This document shows, piece by piece, positions 55,882 through 64,000 of a stretch of DNA of 64,000 nt (positions are counted from its first letter, which is position 1; each line of letters begins with the position of its first letter). The notes beneath the pieces are model-generated. The model had not been told where the DNA came from. It did not search any database and worked only from the letters and a program-made list of their open reading frames with translations. This DNA comes from Streptomyces sp. 3214.6 (GTDB taxonomy: Bacteria; Actinomycetota; Actinomycetes; Streptomycetales; Streptomycetaceae): NCBI RefSeq assembly GCF_900129855.1, contig NZ_LT670819.1, positions 6,138,001 through 6,202,000 of the forward strand, read 5' to 3'. A program made the translations under genes and the position numbers.

Positions 55882-57459
55882 ATGGACACTCCTCGCATGG
55901 GCGTACCCGAGCAGCTCGCCGACCGTATGAGCATGGCCGAGCAGCACGAGTACCTGCGCGCCAAGTTCTCCCGGCGCACGATGATCAGAGGCGGCGCCGT
56001 CACGCTCGGCGCCGTCACCGGTGGCGCGTTCGTGACCGGCGCCACGGCCCAGGCCGCTGTTCCCACGCAGCCCCTCACGCACACCGAGTCCGTCGACGGG
56101 GCCCTCGTCGCGCCCTTCGGCCGCCACCTCGCCTACGGCAACGACCCGCGCACCGAGATCACCGTCTCGTGGCAGGTCCCGGTCGCGGTGAAGAAGCCCT
56201 TCATCCGCATCGGCGCCCACCCCTGGGACCTCTCCCGCAAGATCGAGGCCGAGGTGCGCACCCTGTTCACCCCGGCGGGCGTCGGCGCGAGCGGCAACCA
56301 CACCCAGTACTACGTGCACGCCAAGCTCACCTGCCTCAAGCCCGGCAAGACCTACTACTACGGTGTCGGCCACGCCGGCTTCGACCCGGCCGCGCCGCAC
56401 CTGCTGGGCACCCTGGGCACCTTCACCACCGCCCCCGCCCACAAGGCGCCGTTCACGTTCACCGCCTTCGGCGACCAGGGTGTCAGCTACCACGCGCTGG
56501 CCAACGACAGCCTGATCCTCGGCCAGAACCCGTCCTTCCACCTGCACGCCGGCGACATCGCCTACGGCGACCCGGCCGGCCAGGGCAAGACCTCCGACAC
56601 GGTGTTCGACTCGCGCACCTGGGACCAGTTCCTCGCCCAGACCGAGTCCGTCGCCAAGTCCGTGCCGTGGATGGTGTCGTACGGCAACCACGACATGGAG
56701 GCCTGGTACTCGCCCAACGGCTACGGCGGCGAGGAAGCCCGCTGGAGCCTGCCCGACAACGGCCCGGACGCGAAGAACCTCCCGGGCGTCTACTCCTTCG
56801 TCTACGGCAACACGGCGATCATCTCGCTGGACCCCAACGACGTCTCCTTCGAGATCCCGGCCAACCTCGGCATCTCCGGCGGCACCCAGACCAAGTGGTT
56901 CGAGGCGCAGCTGAAGAAGTTCCGCGCCGCCAAGGACATCGACTTCATCGTCGTGTTCTTCCACCACTGCGCGTACTGCACCTCCACCGCGCACGCCTCG
57001 GAGGGGGGCGTGCGCCAGGAGTGGGTGCCGCTGTTCGACAAGTACCAGGTGGACCTGGTCATCAACGGCCACAACCACCAGTACGAGCGCACCGACGTCA
57101 TCAAGGGCAACACGGTCACCAAGAAGCTGCCGATCGGCGGCACGGCCTACTCCGAGACCGAGGGTGTCGTCTACGTCACGGCGGGCGCGGCGGGCCGCAG
57201 CCTGTACGCCTTCACCGCCCCGGACTCCTACGAGGGCCACGAGCACGAGGTCGACTCCGTGGCCTCCTTCGTCAACCTCAAGGACGGCAAGCAGAACGAG
57301 ACCGTCACCTGGTCGCGCGTCCGCTACCTGAACTACTCGTTCCTGCGCGTGGACGTCACCCCCGCGCCGAAGGGCCACTACACGACGCTGAAGGTCCAGG
57401 GCATAGCCGAGACGGGCGACCGGATCGACCACTTCACGGTGGCCCGCAAGGCCAAGTAA
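55882..57459 (+). CDS. Tat-exported purple-acid-phosphatase-type metallophosphoesterase
   Basis: 525 aa from the ATG at 55882 (an ATG at 55897 is an alternative). The Tat signal is SRRTMIRGGAVTLGAVTGGA, with cleavage likely near AQA. A fibronectin-like N-terminal domain (about 70-185; EITVSWQVPV, CLKPGKTYYYGV) precedes the dimetal core: FGDQG, HAGDIAYGD, SYGNHDME, VFFHHC and NGHNHQYER, the five metal-ligand blocks of purple acid phosphatases. It would scavenge phosphate from organic esters outside the cell. No obvious PHO box is seen in the 170 bp upstream. Confidence 0.88.
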   Translation: MDTPRMGVPEQLADRMSMAEQHEYLRAKFSRRTMIRGGAVTLGAVTGGAFVTGATAQAAVPTQPLTHTESVDGALVAPFGRHLAYGNDPRTEITVSWQVPVAVKKPFIRIGAHPWDLSRKIEAEVRTLFTPAGVGASGNHTQYYVHAKLTCLKPGKTYYYGVGHAGFDPAAPHLLGTLGTFTTAPAHKAPFTFTAFGDQGVSYHALANDSLILGQNPSFHLHAGDIAYGDPAGQGKTSDTVFDSRTWDQFLAQTESVAKSVPWMVSYGNHDMEAWYSPNGYGGEEARWSLPDNGPDAKNLPGVYSFVYGNTAIISLDPNDVSFEIPANLGISGGTQTKWFEAQLKKFRAAKDIDFIVVFFHHCAYCTSTAHASEGGVRQEWVPLFDKYQVDLVINGHNHQYERTDVIKGNTVTKKLPIGGTAYSETEGVVYVTAGAAGRSLYAFTAPDSYEGHEHEVDSVASFVNLKDGKQNETVTWSRVRYLNYSFLRVDVTPAPKGHYTTLKVQGIAETGDRIDHFTVARKAK

Positions 57460-57534
57460 CCGGCCGAGTAACCGTATGAGTGCGTCCGGAAGGCGGGGCG
57501 CACACCCCACGCCGGCAGGCGGTCCTCGCTCGCG

Positions 57535-58407
57535 CTACATGCGCTTGAGGACCGCCTGTTTGGCCATCGTGAACTCCTCGTCCGTCAGGACGCCGTCGCG
57601 GTGCAGTTCGCCGAGCTCGCGCAGCCGGCGCAGCAGCGCGTCGTGGTCGCTGCCCGGCAGCGGGTCCGGCTCTGGCCGCTGCGCCGGTACGGCGTCCTCG
57701 GGGGCGGCGGCCGGGTGCGGCAGCCGGGCCTGCACCGCGGCCGCGACCAGCGCCATCAGCGGGTCCTTCTTGAAGCCCCACAACTGCACCGCGTTGGGGT
57801 CGTACTGCGGCGGTGTCGTCGTGACCGCACCGCGCACCCGGAACCGCAGGAAGCCGCTGTCCAGACCGCCCGCGGGATGCCACTCGACGCCCACGATGTC
57901 CTCGACGGCGAGGGTGCGGGTGCCCGCCGAGGACTTGGCCTCCTCCGTCTTCCAGTTCCACTCCAGGCGCACCTGCTCGCCGTCGAAGCTCGCCGTGCCG
58001 TCCCCGGCGGAGGCCGACAGGGGCACGGCCGGCCCCGGCAGCAGATACCGGTCCACCGGCCCGGCCGGGACCCGGTCCAGGAGCAGCGCGCTGCGCACCT
58101 CGTCCACGATGTACTCGGCGACGCCGTACCGGTCGGATTCGACGGTGAGCTGGTAGGGGTCGTGCGGCTCGGTCAGCCGTCCGCCGGTCGCGTGCAGCAG
58201 CGGGTCCGCGCCGTCGCGCAGCCGCAGCCTCAGCCGCCCGGTCTTCTTGCCCTGCTCGAACGAGATCCCCGCCAACGCGCCCAGCGGGACGACGAATTCA
58301 CCCAGTTCACGGCGGAGCAGACCGACGTTCTTGTCCCGCCCCGGGGTCAGCCGCAGGGCGTCGCCGTCGAAGACCCAGGTGCCGTCCTTCTGGATGATTT
58401 CCGCCAT
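57535..58407 (-). CDS. DUF4429 protein with C-terminal SHOCT domain
   Basis: 290 aa. Two copies of a PH-like DUF4429 fold: IIQKDGTWVFDGDALRLTPG ... PLGALAGISFEQGKKTG, and ASFDGEQVRLEWNWKTE ... VEDIVGVEWHPAGGLDSGFL. A Pro-rich linker leads to a SHOCT motif (LLRRLRELGELHRDGVLTDE, EFTMAKQAVLKRM), a short oligomerisation or binding module. No enzymatic site; function unknown. It is downstream of desD on the same strand but separated by a strong terminator. Confidence 0.82.
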   Translation of the reverse strand: MAEIIQKDGTWVFDGDALRLTPGRDKNVGLLRRELGEFVVPLGALAGISFEQGKKTGRLRLRLRDGADPLLHATGGRLTEPHDPYQLTVESDRYGVAEYIVDEVRSALLLDRVPAGPVDRYLLPGPAVPLSASAGDGTASFDGEQVRLEWNWKTEEAKSSAGTRTLAVEDIVGVEWHPAGGLDSGFLRFRVRGAVTTTPPQYDPNAVQLWGFKKDPLMALVAAAVQARLPHPAAAPEDAVPAQRPEPDPLPGSDHDALLRRLRELGELHRDGVLTDEEFTMAKQAVLKRM

Positions 58408-58430
58408 GCGGCGATTGTCCCAAAGAACAG

Positions 58431-58469
58431 GGCGGACGCCCCCGAGGACCGTACTCGGGGGCGCCCGCC
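58431..58469 (-). terminator. Terminator of the desABCD operon
   Basis: GGCGGGCGCCCCCGAG and CTCGGGGGCGTCCGCC form a long GC stem around a 7-nt loop, 8 nt after the desD stop, followed by TGTTCTTTGG on the minus strand. Confidence 0.85.
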
Positions 58470-58477
58470 TGTCGTGA

Positions 58478-60247
58478 TCAGAACCCTGAGACGGGATTCT
58501 TCAGGGTGCCGATCAGCTGGAGGGCGCCCGACGGGTCGGCGAGGTCCACCATCTGCCGGTTGTCGCGCAGCTGGAGCCGGTTGAGGCAGGACAGGGCGAA
58601 CTCCGGCGCGAACAGGTCGTACTGGCGGAACCTGTCGGCCAGTTCGGGGTTGGCGTCCTGGTATGCGCGGGTGACCTCGGCGACCGTGCGCCAGAAGTCG
58701 TCCTCCTCCAGGATGCCCTCGGTGGCGAGGCCGGCCGCGAGGAAGCGGAAGAAGCAGTCGAAGACGTCCGTGAAGATCGACAGCAGCTTCGTGTCCTCGG
58801 GCACGTCGACGCGGATCCGCCGCACCTCCGGCGGCAGCACCGCGTCCGGGTCCATGACGGCGATCTCCTCGGCGATGTCCTTGTAGACCGCCCGCTGCAC
58901 GACCCCGGCCTTCAGCACCAGGATCGTGTTCTCGCCGTGCGGCATGAAGGCCAGGTCGTAGGCGTAGAAGCTGTGCAGCAGCGGGGTGTAGTAGGCCTGG
59001 AGGTAGTGGCGCAGCCACTGCGCCGGCGCCAGGCCGGACCGCTCGATGAGCGCGCCGGCCACCGACCGTCCCTCGTGGTCGACGTGCACCAGTGAGGCCA
59101 TCGTGGCGAGCGACTCGCCGTCCTGGAGCGTCGGCACCGGGCTCTCCCGCCACAGCGCGGCCAGCATCTTGCGGTACGGCGAGTAGCGGTCCGTCGCCGC
59201 CTCGTACTCCAGGTGCCGGTAGCCGACGGCCGCCCGCTCCCGGATGATCGACAGACCGGTCGACTTCAGCACCGGGTCGTTGTCGATGAGCTGCGCGAGC
59301 CAGTCGTTGATGGCCGGGGTCGCCTCCATGTAGGCGGCCGACAGCCCGCGCATGAAGCCCATGTTGAGGACGGACAGCGCCGTCTTCACGTAGTGCTTCT
59401 CGGGGTGCGAGGAGTTGAAGAACGTCCGGATGGACTGCTGGGCCAGGTATTCGTCGTCGCCCTCGCCCAGGCACACCAGGTTCTGGCGGGCGATCTCGGC
59501 GGCGAAGGTGACGGTGAGCTTGTTCCACCACTGCCAGGGGTGGACGGGGATGAGGAGGTAGTCGGCGGGGTCCAGCCCCCGCTCGCGCAGCCGGCCGTCG
59601 AACCGTTCGACGGTCGCCTCGCCCAGCTCCTCCCGTAGGAACGACTCGTAGTCGATCCCGACGCCGGCCGTGAACGCGGCCCGTGAGCGGTGCGCGGCCA
59701 GCCACACCAGCCGGACGGGGCTCGCCGTCTCCGGGGCGTACGACAGGTACTCGTGGATGCCGAAGCCGAGCCGCCCGTTGTTGGCGACGAAGCAGGGGTG
59801 GCCCTCGGTCATGCCGGTCTCGATGGCCTGGAAGCCGCCGCGCACCAGCTCGGCGGAGGTCACCTGGGGCTTGGTGAGCTTGTAGCAGGTGCCGGAGAGG
59901 GTGGAGGAGATCTCCTCCAGGTAGACCGGCAGGATCTCGTCGCTCAGGCCCAGCGTCCTCTTCAGCTCGACGAGGAAGTCCAGTGCGGCGACGGGGAGTT
60001 CGGCGCCGTCGCGGGTGCGGGTGATCGAGTCGGCGTCCACCTGCCAGTGGTCGAGGGCGCGGCGGACGGCGGTGAAGCGGTAGTACGTCAGCCCGTCGTC
60101 GCTGCGGACGACGTACCGGCCGCCCTTCTCCTCGGGAGTGATGAGCCGCTCGTGCGCGAACTCCGCGAGGGCCTTGCGGACGAGGAGACGGTTGGCCTTC
60201 TCCCAGCGTTCGGGGGAGAGGTGGGCGACGGCGTCGGCGAGGCTCAT
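58478..60247 (-). CDS. desD: DesD, desferrioxamine synthetase (NIS synthetase)
   Basis: 589 aa, an IucA/IucC-family, NRPS-independent siderophore synthetase. It condenses three hydroxamate units (N-succinyl- or N-acetyl-N-hydroxycadaverine) and cyclises them to desferrioxamine E or B using ATP. Family blocks: TEGHPCFVANNGRLGFG, LIPVHPWQWWNKL, RTFFNSSHPEKHYVKTALSV and FMPHGENTILVLKAGVV. The ATG overlaps the desC stop as ATGA. It is the last gene of the operon. Confidence 0.96.
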   Translation of the reverse strand: MSLADAVAHLSPERWEKANRLLVRKALAEFAHERLITPEEKGGRYVVRSDDGLTYYRFTAVRRALDHWQVDADSITRTRDGAELPVAALDFLVELKRTLGLSDEILPVYLEEISSTLSGTCYKLTKPQVTSAELVRGGFQAIETGMTEGHPCFVANNGRLGFGIHEYLSYAPETASPVRLVWLAAHRSRAAFTAGVGIDYESFLREELGEATVERFDGRLRERGLDPADYLLIPVHPWQWWNKLTVTFAAEIARQNLVCLGEGDDEYLAQQSIRTFFNSSHPEKHYVKTALSVLNMGFMRGLSAAYMEATPAINDWLAQLIDNDPVLKSTGLSIIRERAAVGYRHLEYEAATDRYSPYRKMLAALWRESPVPTLQDGESLATMASLVHVDHEGRSVAGALIERSGLAPAQWLRHYLQAYYTPLLHSFYAYDLAFMPHGENTILVLKAGVVQRAVYKDIAEEIAVMDPDAVLPPEVRRIRVDVPEDTKLLSIFTDVFDCFFRFLAAGLATEGILEEDDFWRTVAEVTRAYQDANPELADRFRQYDLFAPEFALSCLNRLQLRDNRQMVDLADPSGALQLIGTLKNPVSGF

Positions 60248-60801
60248 ATGTTCGCCCCCTGCGCGGCGGCGCGGTGCCTGTCGACGAAGCGCTCCCGGGT
60301 GCAGAAACTCAGCAGGGCCTTCTTCTCCGGCTTCCGGATCTCCCGCTCGGGCACGAATCCGACGGCCTCGTTCAGGGCGTGCACGGCCTTGTTGGACACG
60401 TCCGGCTCGACGACGACGCGCCGCACCGCCGGGTCCTCGAAGAGGTGGGCCATGACGGCGGTGATGACGGCCCGGGTGAAGCCGTGCACGGGCGTGTCGG
60501 TCGGCGGGGTGAGGAAGTGCATGCCGACGTCGCCCGGCCGCGGCTCGTAGAGGCCGACCAGCTCGCGGTGGGCGGGGTCGTACATCTCCATCAGGAAGGC
60601 CGGGACGCCGTCCTCGTCGAGGCCCAGCAGCGCGTGGTGGTGCTCGTCGGCCGCGATGTCCATGTAGGCGCGCTCGACGTCCACCAGCGTCGCGTCCTGC
60701 ATCATCCAGAAGGCGGCCTTGGGGTGGGTGACCCAGGTGTGCAGCAGCTCGGCGTCCTTCAGGGGGTCGAGCGGGCGGAAGGTGAAGGTCGTAGGGCTCA
60801 T
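60244..60801 (-). CDS. desC: DesC, acyl-CoA-dependent N-acyltransferase
   Basis: 185 aa from the ATG that overlaps the desB stop as ATGA. A GNAT-like siderophore acyltransferase (IucB/RhbD type): HTWVTHPKAAFWMMQDATL, HHALLGLDEDGVPAFLMEMY, HGFTRAVITAVMAHLFEDPA and VVEPDVSNKAVHALNEAVGF. It succinylates or acetylates N-hydroxycadaverine. Confidence 0.94.
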   Translation of the reverse strand: MSPTTFTFRPLDPLKDAELLHTWVTHPKAAFWMMQDATLVDVERAYMDIAADEHHHALLGLDEDGVPAFLMEMYDPAHRELVGLYEPRPGDVGMHFLTPPTDTPVHGFTRAVITAVMAHLFEDPAVRRVVVEPDVSNKAVHALNEAVGFVPEREIRKPEKKALLSFCTRERFVDRHRAAAQGANI

Positions 60802-62078
60802 ACGGCGAACTCCTGGAACGCGATGGTCTTCTCGACCGGGTAGTACTCGCCGCCGAGCAGCTCTTGGATGATGCAGCTGTTGCGGTAGGCGCCCATGCCG
60901 AGGTCGGGCGAGGTGATGCTGTGCGTGTGGACGCCCGCGTTCTGCAGGAACACGCCCCGGCCCGTGGTGTCGATGGCGTAGTTGCGGGCGACGTCGAAGT
61001 TGCCCCGGGAGTCGTAGCGCAGTCTGTCCTTGACCGGCGCCAGGAACTCCGGCTCGGCGTACCGGTAGCCGGTGGCCAGGACCAGGCCCTGGGACTCGAT
61101 CTCGAAGTCCTTCTCCTGCTCCTCCTGACGGAAGGACAGGGTGTACGACCCGTCGGCGTAAGTGGCGTTGGTGAGCGCGGAGTTGGTGAGCAGCCGGGTG
61201 GGGACGGGACCGCCGAGGTTCTTCTGGTAGAGCAGGTCGAAGATCTCGTTGACGAGGTCGCCGTCGATGCCCTTGAACAGGCCCTTCTGCTCGGCCGTGA
61301 GGCGGTAGCGGGTGCGCTCCGGCAGGGCGCGGAAGTAGTCGATGTACTCCGGGGACGTCATCTCCAGCGTGAGCTTGGTGTACTCCAGCGGGAAGAAGCG
61401 CGGGGAGCGGGTGACCCAGTTCAGCCGGTAGCCGTGGACGTCGATCTCGCCGAGCAGGTCGCGGTAGATCTCGGCGGCGGACTGGCCGGAGCCCACCAGC
61501 GTGATCGACTCCTTCTTCTGCAGCTCCGCCCGGTGCCGCACATAGCGGGAGTTGTGGATGAAGTCGCCGCCCAGGCCGGCGCAGGCCGGCGGGACGTAAG
61601 GGGAGGTGCCGGTGCCGAGGACCAGGTGACGGGCGCGGTATACGTCGCCGGCCGTGGTCCGTACGGCGTACAGCGCGTCGCTCTCGTCGTACGTCACCTC
61701 CGCGACCGTCGTCGAGAAGCGCACGCTGCTGAGCTTGCCGGCCGCCCAGCGGCAGTAGTCGTCGTACTCGACGCGCAGCGGGTAGAAGTTCTCGCGGATG
61801 TAGAACGAGTACAGCCGCCCTTTCTCCTTCAGGTAGTTGAGGAAGGAGTACGGCGAGGTCGGGTCGGCGAGGGTGACCAGGTCCGACATGAACGGCGTCT
61901 GGAGGTGGGCGCCGTCGAGGAACATGCCGGCGTGCCACTCGAAGTCCGGCTTGGACTCCAGGAAGATGCCGTCGAGTTCGTCGATGGGCTCGGTGAGACA
62001 GGCGAGGCCGAGGTTGAAGGGGCCGAGCCCGATCCCCACGAAGTCATGGACGCGGCTGGCTTTAGGAAGCGCAGTCAA
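60798..62078 (-). CDS. desB: DesB, cadaverine N-monooxygenase
   Basis: 426 aa flavoprotein of the lysine/ornithine N-hydroxylase family. The FAD site is DFVGIGLGPFNLGLACL and the NADPH site is ITLVGSGQSAAEIY; LATGYRYAEP is the conserved ATGY block. It hydroxylates cadaverine. The start is a TTG with GGGAGAG upstream, inside the last 17 bp of desA; no ATG or GTG suits the N-terminus. Confidence 0.94.
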   Translation of the reverse strand: MTALPKASRVHDFVGIGLGPFNLGLACLTEPIDELDGIFLESKPDFEWHAGMFLDGAHLQTPFMSDLVTLADPTSPYSFLNYLKEKGRLYSFYIRENFYPLRVEYDDYCRWAAGKLSSVRFSTTVAEVTYDESDALYAVRTTAGDVYRARHLVLGTGTSPYVPPACAGLGGDFIHNSRYVRHRAELQKKESITLVGSGQSAAEIYRDLLGEIDVHGYRLNWVTRSPRFFPLEYTKLTLEMTSPEYIDYFRALPERTRYRLTAEQKGLFKGIDGDLVNEIFDLLYQKNLGGPVPTRLLTNSALTNATYADGSYTLSFRQEEQEKDFEIESQGLVLATGYRYAEPEFLAPVKDRLRYDSRGNFDVARNYAIDTTGRGVFLQNAGVHTHSITSPDLGMGAYRNSCIIQELLGGEYYPVEKTIAFQEFAV

Positions 62079-63504
62079 GGGACTCTCCCAGGTACTGCTC
62101 GGCGTGGCCGGCGATCAGGTCGAGGACGGCGGCGATGTCGTCGGTCGTCGTCTCGGGGTTGAGCAGGGTGAACTTCAGGTAGTGGCGGGCGCCGACCTTG
62201 GTGCCCGCGACCACCGCGTCGCCGGAGGCGAACAGGGCCTTGCGCGCGTAGAGGTTGGCGCGGTCGATCTCGGACGGGTCGGTGACGGCGGCCGGGATGT
62301 GGCGGAAGACCAGGGTGGAGAGCGAGGGCTGCACGACGACGTCGAAGCGGGGGTCGGCGGCCAGCAGTTTCCAGCCCTCGACGGCCAGGTCGCAGACCTC
62401 GTCGAAGAGCTGCCCGATGCCGTCGGCGCCCATCGTGCGCAGCGTCATCCACAGCTTGAGCGCGTCAAAACGGCGGGTCGTCTGCAGGGACTTGTCGACC
62501 TGGTTGGGGATGCGTTCCTGCACCATGCGGCGCGGGTTGAGGTACTCCGCGTGGTAGGTCGCGTGCCGCAGGGTCGACGCGTCGCGCACCAGGACGGCGG
62601 ACGAACTCACCGGCTGGAAGAAGGACTTGTGGTAGTCGACGGTGACGGAGTCGGCGCGCTCGATGCCGTCGATGCGGTCCCGGTACCTGAGGGAGGCGAG
62701 CAGCCCGCAGCCGTAGGCGGCGTCGACGTGCATCCAGGTGCCGTACTGGGTGCACAGTTCGGCGATCTCGGGCAGCGGGTCGATGGACCCGAAGTCGGTG
62801 GTGCCGGCGGTGGCGACGACGGCCATGGGGACGAGGCCGGCCTTCTTGCAGCGCTCCAGCTCGTGGGCGAGCGCGACGGTCTGCATGCGCTTGTCGTGGT
62901 CGACGGGGATGGAGACCACCGAGTCCTGGCTCAGTCCGAGGAGTTTCGCGGACTTCTTCACGCTGAAGTGGCTGACCTCGGAGGCGAAGATGCGCAGTTT
63001 GGCGGGGGAGTCGGTCTTGGCCTCCTCCCGCGCGAGCAGCAGGGCCTGGAGGTTGGACTGCGTGCCGCCGGAGGTGAACACCCCGTCGGCGGCCGGGCCG
63101 AGGCCGATGCGCGCGGTCGTCCAGTCGATCAGTTTCCGCTCGATGAGGGTGCCGCCGGCCGACTGGTCCCAGGTGTCGAGGGAGGAGTTGACGGCGGACA
63201 GGACCGCCTCGCCCAGCACGGCGGGGATGACGACCGGGCAGTTGAGGTGGGCGAGGTAGCGGGGGTGGTGGAAGTAGATCGCGTCGCGGAGGTAGACCTC
63301 CTCCAGCTCGTCCAGGACGGCCGCGGTGTCGTGCAGCGGCCGGTCCAGGTCGATCCCGTCGATGCGGGGCGCGAGGGCGTCGACCGTGACGCCGGTGAAC
63401 GGACGGTCGGTGGCGGCGAGTTTGGCGGCCACCCGCTCGACTCCTTCGGTCACGGAGCGGCGGTACTGCTCCGCGGTCGTGTCATTGAGCAGGTGCGAGC
63501 GCAT
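62062..63504 (-). CDS. desA: DesA, PLP-dependent lysine decarboxylase
   Basis: 480 aa, group II decarboxylase. The cofactor Lys is in SVTVDYHKSFFQPVSSSAVL; other blocks are GVFTSGGTQSNLQALLLARE and MHVDAAYGCGLLASLRYRD. It makes cadaverine, the first step to desferrioxamine. The ATG is followed by the coupled desBCD genes. The iron box 27 bp upstream should bind DmdR1. Confidence 0.95.
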   Translation of the reverse strand: MRSHLLNDTTAEQYRRSVTEGVERVAAKLAATDRPFTGVTVDALAPRIDGIDLDRPLHDTAAVLDELEEVYLRDAIYFHHPRYLAHLNCPVVIPAVLGEAVLSAVNSSLDTWDQSAGGTLIERKLIDWTTARIGLGPAADGVFTSGGTQSNLQALLLAREEAKTDSPAKLRIFASEVSHFSVKKSAKLLGLSQDSVVSIPVDHDKRMQTVALAHELERCKKAGLVPMAVVATAGTTDFGSIDPLPEIAELCTQYGTWMHVDAAYGCGLLASLRYRDRIDGIERADSVTVDYHKSFFQPVSSSAVLVRDASTLRHATYHAEYLNPRRMVQERIPNQVDKSLQTTRRFDALKLWMTLRTMGADGIGQLFDEVCDLAVEGWKLLAADPRFDVVVQPSLSTLVFRHIPAAVTDPSEIDRANLYARKALFASGDAVVAGTKVGARHYLKFTLLNPETTTDDIAAVLDLIAGHAEQYLGESLDCAS

Positions 63505-63530
63505 GAGGGGCCCTCCGAGGGTCGCTAAAC

Positions 63531-63549
63531 TTAGGTAAGCCTAACCTAA
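63531..63549. promoter_or_regulatory. Iron box (DmdR1/IdeR operator) of the des operon
   Basis: TTAGGTAAGCCTAACCTAA is a 19-bp palindrome close to the actinobacterial iron-box consensus TTAGGTTAGGCTAACCTAA. It lies between desF and desA and should repress desABCD when iron is plentiful. Confidence 0.93.
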
Positions 63550-63596
63550 CTAACATCGGGGAAGCTCTGTCCCTGTGGTGACCGTGATCACGTCGC

Positions 63597-64000
63597 TCAC
63601 TCGCTCTCGCGGAGCTGTTCCTCCGTCAGGCCCTGGCGCCAGTACCCGACGAAGGTGACCCGCCGCCGGTCGACCCCGCGCTCCCGCACGAAGTGCCGGC
63701 GCAGCGCCTTCACCGACCCCGACTCGCCCGCGATCCAGACGTACGGGTGCGCGGCGGGCGGGAGCTGTGCTCCCCGGAGGGCGTCGATGGAACTCTCCCC
63801 GACCGTCCAGGTGATCTCGGCGTCCGCCGCGGTCGCCAACTCCTGTACGTCACCGGCGTCATGCACCTGCAGCCAGACCCGCGCCCGCTGCCCGGCCGAC
63901 AGCGACTCCAGGATCGAGGCGATCGCCGGCAGCGCGCTCTCGTCGCCCCACAGCACGACCAGATCGGTGTCCTGCGGCGGCCGGAACCGGATCGCCCGGT
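63597..64000 (-). CDS. desF: DesF-type siderophore-interacting protein/ferric reductase (3' part)
   Basis: Only the C-terminal 133 codons are present; the gene starts beyond the right edge. The visible part is the NAD(P)H-binding half of a SIP/ViuB-like flavin reductase: VVLWGDESALPAIASILESL, YVWIAGESGSVKALRRHFV and VTFVGYWRQGLTEEQLRE. It would reduce and release iron from imported ferrioxamine. It ends 92 bp before desA on the same strand, with the iron box between, so desA has its own promoter. Confidence 0.9.
   Translation of the reverse strand, partial: RAIRFRPPQDTDLVVLWGDESALPAIASILESLSAGQRARVWLQVHDAGDVQELATAADAEITWTVGESSIDALRGAQLPPAAHPYVWIAGESGSVKALRRHFVRERGVDRRRVTFVGYWRQGLTEEQLRESE

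Overview
The window is a Streptomyces chromosome segment. It is uniformly very GC-rich, has GTG, TTG and ATG starts and many four-base ATGA/GTGA gene overlaps, and carries landmark genes in an order I recognise from the S. coelicolor core chromosome (read here in reverse): glxA-cslA, a cdgA-type c-di-GMP gene, the cellobiose locus cebR/cebEFG/bglC, tRNA-His, orn, adpA (bldH), glmS and desDCBA. I see no insertion sequence, phage, integrase or CRISPR array. The accessory signal is smaller: several decayed gene fragments, short tandem repeats, and three identical tRNA-Lys genes.

Layout. 0-7 kb: hyphal-tip glycan genes (copper radical oxidase glxA, synthase cslA), a secreted NlpC/P60-like peptidase with two peptidoglycan-binding domains, an SPFH-type membrane protein and an AA10 copper LPMO preceded by a DasR-like site. 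7-16.8 kb: a FadD17-like acyl-CoA ligase, an IclR regulator, an ectoine/hydroxyectoine-type ABC importer (ehuBCDA order) behind a 2-hydroxyacid dehydrogenase, an Asp/Glu-racemase-superfamily enzyme next to the wreck of a paralogue, another pseudogene and a luciferase-like monooxygenase. 16.7-31.3 kb: the PAS-GGDEF-EAL protein, a secreted M6-type protease, a primase-polymerase-like protein that runs into a tRNA-Lys, an overlapping three-gene operon encoding an Fe-S PD-(D/E)XK nuclease, an unknown 531-aa protein and an SF1 helicase, then a PAP2 phosphatase, a histidine phosphatase and a helix-turn-helix/TPR regulator. 31.5-42 kb: a two-component system, a chitinase remnant, a sugar ABC importer with a GH42 beta-galactosidase, a tail-anchored multi-CxxC protein, an ATPase-domain remnant and an Rpn-family gene.

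42-53.5 kb: the CebR-controlled cellobiose uptake and hydrolysis locus with both operators visible, an acetyltransferase, tRNA-His, oligoribonuclease and adpA with its in-frame TTA codon and a consensus AdpA site upstream, then a stress protein and a YaaH-like membrane protein. 53.6-64 kb: glmS, a Tat-exported phosphatase, a DUF4429-SHOCT protein and the desferrioxamine operon desABCD under an iron box, with the 3' end of the siderophore-interacting reductase desF at the right edge.

Functional themes are polysaccharide sensing and turnover (cslA/glxA/LPMO, GH42, ceb/bgl, chitinase remnant, glmS), developmental control (adpA, cdgA, orn for c-di-GMP breakdown products) and iron or solute acquisition. 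Neither sugar importer here has its own ATPase, so both presumably use a shared MsiK-type subunit encoded elsewhere. The best candidate for an undescribed system is the nuclease/unknown/helicase operon at 21.8-25.9 kb.
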